A stretch of DNA of 41,874 nt, from the NCBI GenBank assembly GCA_034437795.1, contig DAOTTI010000057.1, forward strand, positions 1-41,874. The letters are read 5' to 3'. This document shows, piece after piece, positions 40,593 to 41,874 of the stretch. Each line of letters starts with the position of its first letter. Within the stretch, counting starts at the first letter, position 1. The DNA is from DAOTTI01 sp034437795. Lineage in GTDB: Bacteria; Chloroflexota; UBA11872; UBA12225. The translations under genes were made by a program, and so were the position numbers. The notes beneath the pieces were generated by a model. It saw only the letters and a list, made by a program, of their open reading frames with translations. It did not search any database and was not told the DNA's origin.

Positions 40593-41476
40593 GCTGGTTG
40601 CTGTACCGCTGGGCCTGGAAGCTGGAAGCGCCGCTTTCCATCGGCCTGCCGCCGTCGGGGAGTCTCACCCGCTGCCGTCTTTACGCGCCAGCGCGGAACC
40701 TCTGGGGCGCGCTGACCGCCGAGCTTGCCCAGCGGCAGGCGACGGGCTTCCCAGTCTACGTCAGGGTCGGCGAGGATCTCCGTAAGGACGTGCGGCTGAC
40801 GTATCTCTTCCCGGCGGAGGAGACCGATTGGGGCTGGCGTGCCTGGCTGCCACAGTATCAACGCGGCAAGGGGCTTGTCTGGCGGCGTGAGGATGATGCG
40901 AGCGGCCACGGCTCCGTCGCCGATCGCGAGCTGCGCTCGCAGTTGCTCCTGGCGAGACCTGGCACCGCCATTGATCACGCCTCGGATACGGCCGCGGAGG
41001 GCACGCTCCGCGAGACCGAGTGCATCAGCCAGCACTGGCGACGCCGCGCAATGGATGGAGTGAAGTCCGTGGCGCTGGTGGGCTACGTGTTCGTGCGTGA
41101 GGGTGCGGAACTGGCCGGAGCGCTCGAGACGGTCAACGAACTCTTCCTCGGCGGTGACACGCGATACGGCCTGGGCCGGATGCGCCGGGTGGCGTGGACA
41201 CCGGCCACCGATGTCTTCGCGGACACCGTGGATGTCTTTGGGCAGGAGCCGTGCCTTGGGGCAGAGCGCATTCTCGCGCATGCTCAGCCATCGACCCACC
41301 GGCCGATGGTTGGTCAGCTCGAGGCACTCGGCGGCTGGGACCGAGCGAAGGGCAGCGGTCTTGAGCAACTGGCGCCAGATCCCTTGTGGGCTCCGGGTTC
41401 ATCGGTTACGGACGCAGAGACGTCCTGGTTCATCAAGGAGGACGGTCTGTGGCAACTCAAGGACGGCGACGCATGA
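40589..41476 (+). CDS. RAMP-superfamily protein, probable Cmr3 (Cas5 group)
   Basis: 295 residues; ATG overlaps the cmr5 stop (ATGA). It begins YRWAWKLEAPLSIGLPPSGS, then CRLYAPARNLWGALTAELAQ, a RAMP-like opening with ferredoxin-fold strands. The glycine-rich loop NELFLGGDTRYGLGRMRRVA (~190-210) is the RAMP G-loop. It lacks the classic Cmr3 start (WLxIEPLDxLFFRDGRPF). Since Cmr1, 4, 5, 6 and Csx11 are all accounted for, this is most likely the Cas5-group subunit that caps the crRNA 5' handle. A Csx10-like assignment is the alternative. The C-terminal ~70 residues are not recognisable. Confidence 0.65.
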   Translation: MSWLLYRWAWKLEAPLSIGLPPSGSLTRCRLYAPARNLWGALTAELAQRQATGFPVYVRVGEDLRKDVRLTYLFPAEETDWGWRAWLPQYQRGKGLVWRREDDASGHGSVADRELRSQLLLARPGTAIDHASDTAAEGTLRETECISQHWRRRAMDGVKSVALVGYVFVREGAELAGALETVNELFLGGDTRYGLGRMRRVAWTPATDVFADTVDVFGQEPCLGAERILAHAQPSTHRPMVGQLEALGGWDRAKGSGLEQLAPDPLWAPGSSVTDAETSWFIKEDGLWQLKDGDA

Positions 41477-41535
41477 CACATCGCAGCGGGAACACGCGCG
41501 ATCTGGCCGCCGTGCCGGACGAAACCCTGAACTGA
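41473..41535 (+). CDS. Short coupled reading frame after the cmr operon, possibly the start of a broken gene
   Basis: 20 codons, MTHRSGNTRDLAAVPDETLN and a TGA; the ATG overlaps the stop of the Cmr3-like gene (ATGA). Past the TGA the same frame continues PQPVFYTDPINATIRAIGWS then ECVARITYPE, which looks protein-like, before degenerating near 41630. A longer seventh gene of the operon interrupted by a stop is a reasonable reading. No family recognised. Confidence 0.35.
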   Translation: MTHRSGNTRDLAAVPDETLN

Positions 41536-41615
41536 CCGCAGCCGGTCTTCTACACCGACCCGATCAACGCCACGATCCGGGCGATAGGCTGGAGTGAGTG
41601 CGTGGCCCGCATAAC

Positions 41616-41855
41616 TTACCCCGAGACCGTTCCTGCGCTCTGGAGAACGGCTTGCAGCGCCCGCTCCTGGAGTTCAGGTGGCAGGTCGAGGAGCGGGCGG
41701 AGCATCCGCTCACTGACGATCGGCCGCGGCAGCGGGTCGCCCAGGGCGGCCAGGGCTTCCAACACGTCAGGAGCCAGATGGAGCAGCCCCAGGACCTGCG
41801 TCACCCGCGCCCGGGTGCCCCCGAGCTGGCGCGCCGGGCGGCCCGCGACGGGCAC
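41616..41855 (-). CDS. Small helix-turn-helix protein, ParB-like fragment
   Basis: 79 residues from a GTG at 41855, with an in-frame TGA just upstream, so it is complete in the window but probably short of its family. RQLGGTRARVTQVLGLLHLA then PDVLEALAALGDPLPRPIVS and LRPLLDLPPELQERALQAVL. The first part is a helix-turn-helix (LAxxLGxxRARVxQxLxLLxLAP) of the kind in ParB-like and recombinase-associated proteins. The front of such a domain (about 50-100 residues) is missing. It faces the cmr operon tail to tail and marks the end of the defence block. Confidence 0.45.
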   Translation of the reverse strand: MPVAGRPARQLGGTRARVTQVLGLLHLAPDVLEALAALGDPLPRPIVSERMLRPLLDLPPELQERALQAVLQSAGTVSG

Positions 41856-41874
41856 TCCCCATCATCCAGGGCCC

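Overview
The window is high-GC DNA (roughly two thirds G+C). Many short GC-rich palindromes sit inside its genes, next to a CRISPR repeat-like sequence ending in GATTGAAAC. Together with the protein families present, this suggests a Chloroflexota genome, possibly a Thermomicrobia/Sphaerobacter-like thermophile. That placement is inference; no rRNA or single-copy marker lies in the window. The number of broken genes and insertion-sequence fragments marks it as an accessory region, much of it a defence island.

Bases 1-4.9 kb hold the tail of a BREX locus on the minus strand: brxL, running off the left edge, behind a pglZ that has lost its 5' end and carries a one-base frameshift. Next come fragments of a Gfo/Idh/MocA oxidoreductase, a LanC-like protein and a DUF2182 protein, then an intact DUF1326 gene. 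Bases 5.1-12 kb hold a SAM methyltransferase, a decayed SARP-type activator, IS3, IS630 and IS66 remnants, a prokaryotic Argonaute PIWI fragment and an intact PIN-domain toxin-antitoxin pair. Bases 11.5-20.3 kb look like ordinary chromosome: cupin, LuxR-type regulator with a well-formed promoter, two KefB/YbaL-type antiporters in an operon with a universal stress protein, and a TetR regulator. Bases 20.5-22.1 kb are wrecked IS630 and IS5-type transposases.

From 22.1 kb to 41.5 kb everything runs on the plus strand. A three-gene set ending in a PD-(D/E)XK-like protein is followed by a tightly packed defence operon: HTH protein, SNF2 helicase with a DUF3883 tail, DUF433 antitoxin, truncated DUF5615 toxin, DUF1156 DNA methyltransferase, DUF499 ATPase, and then, 40 bases on, a complete type III CRISPR effector module (cmr1, cmr6, csx11, cmr4, cmr5 and a Cmr3-like RAMP). 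Most junctions here are start/stop overlaps. The Cas10-type large subunit is of the Csx11 kind (subtype III-C), with a lost HD pair and no GGDD. No cas1, cas2, cas6 or CRISPR array is present.

The most striking feature is a family of palindromic elements inserted in frame in the helicase and methyltransferase genes. Two of them flank a complete DUF559 (Vsr-like) nuclease domain that interrupts the methyltransferase without a stop codon, which looks like a small mobile element living inside protein-coding DNA. Just upstream, a single 37-base CRISPR repeat-like sequence cuts off the DUF5615 toxin gene and ends two bases before the methyltransferase start codon.
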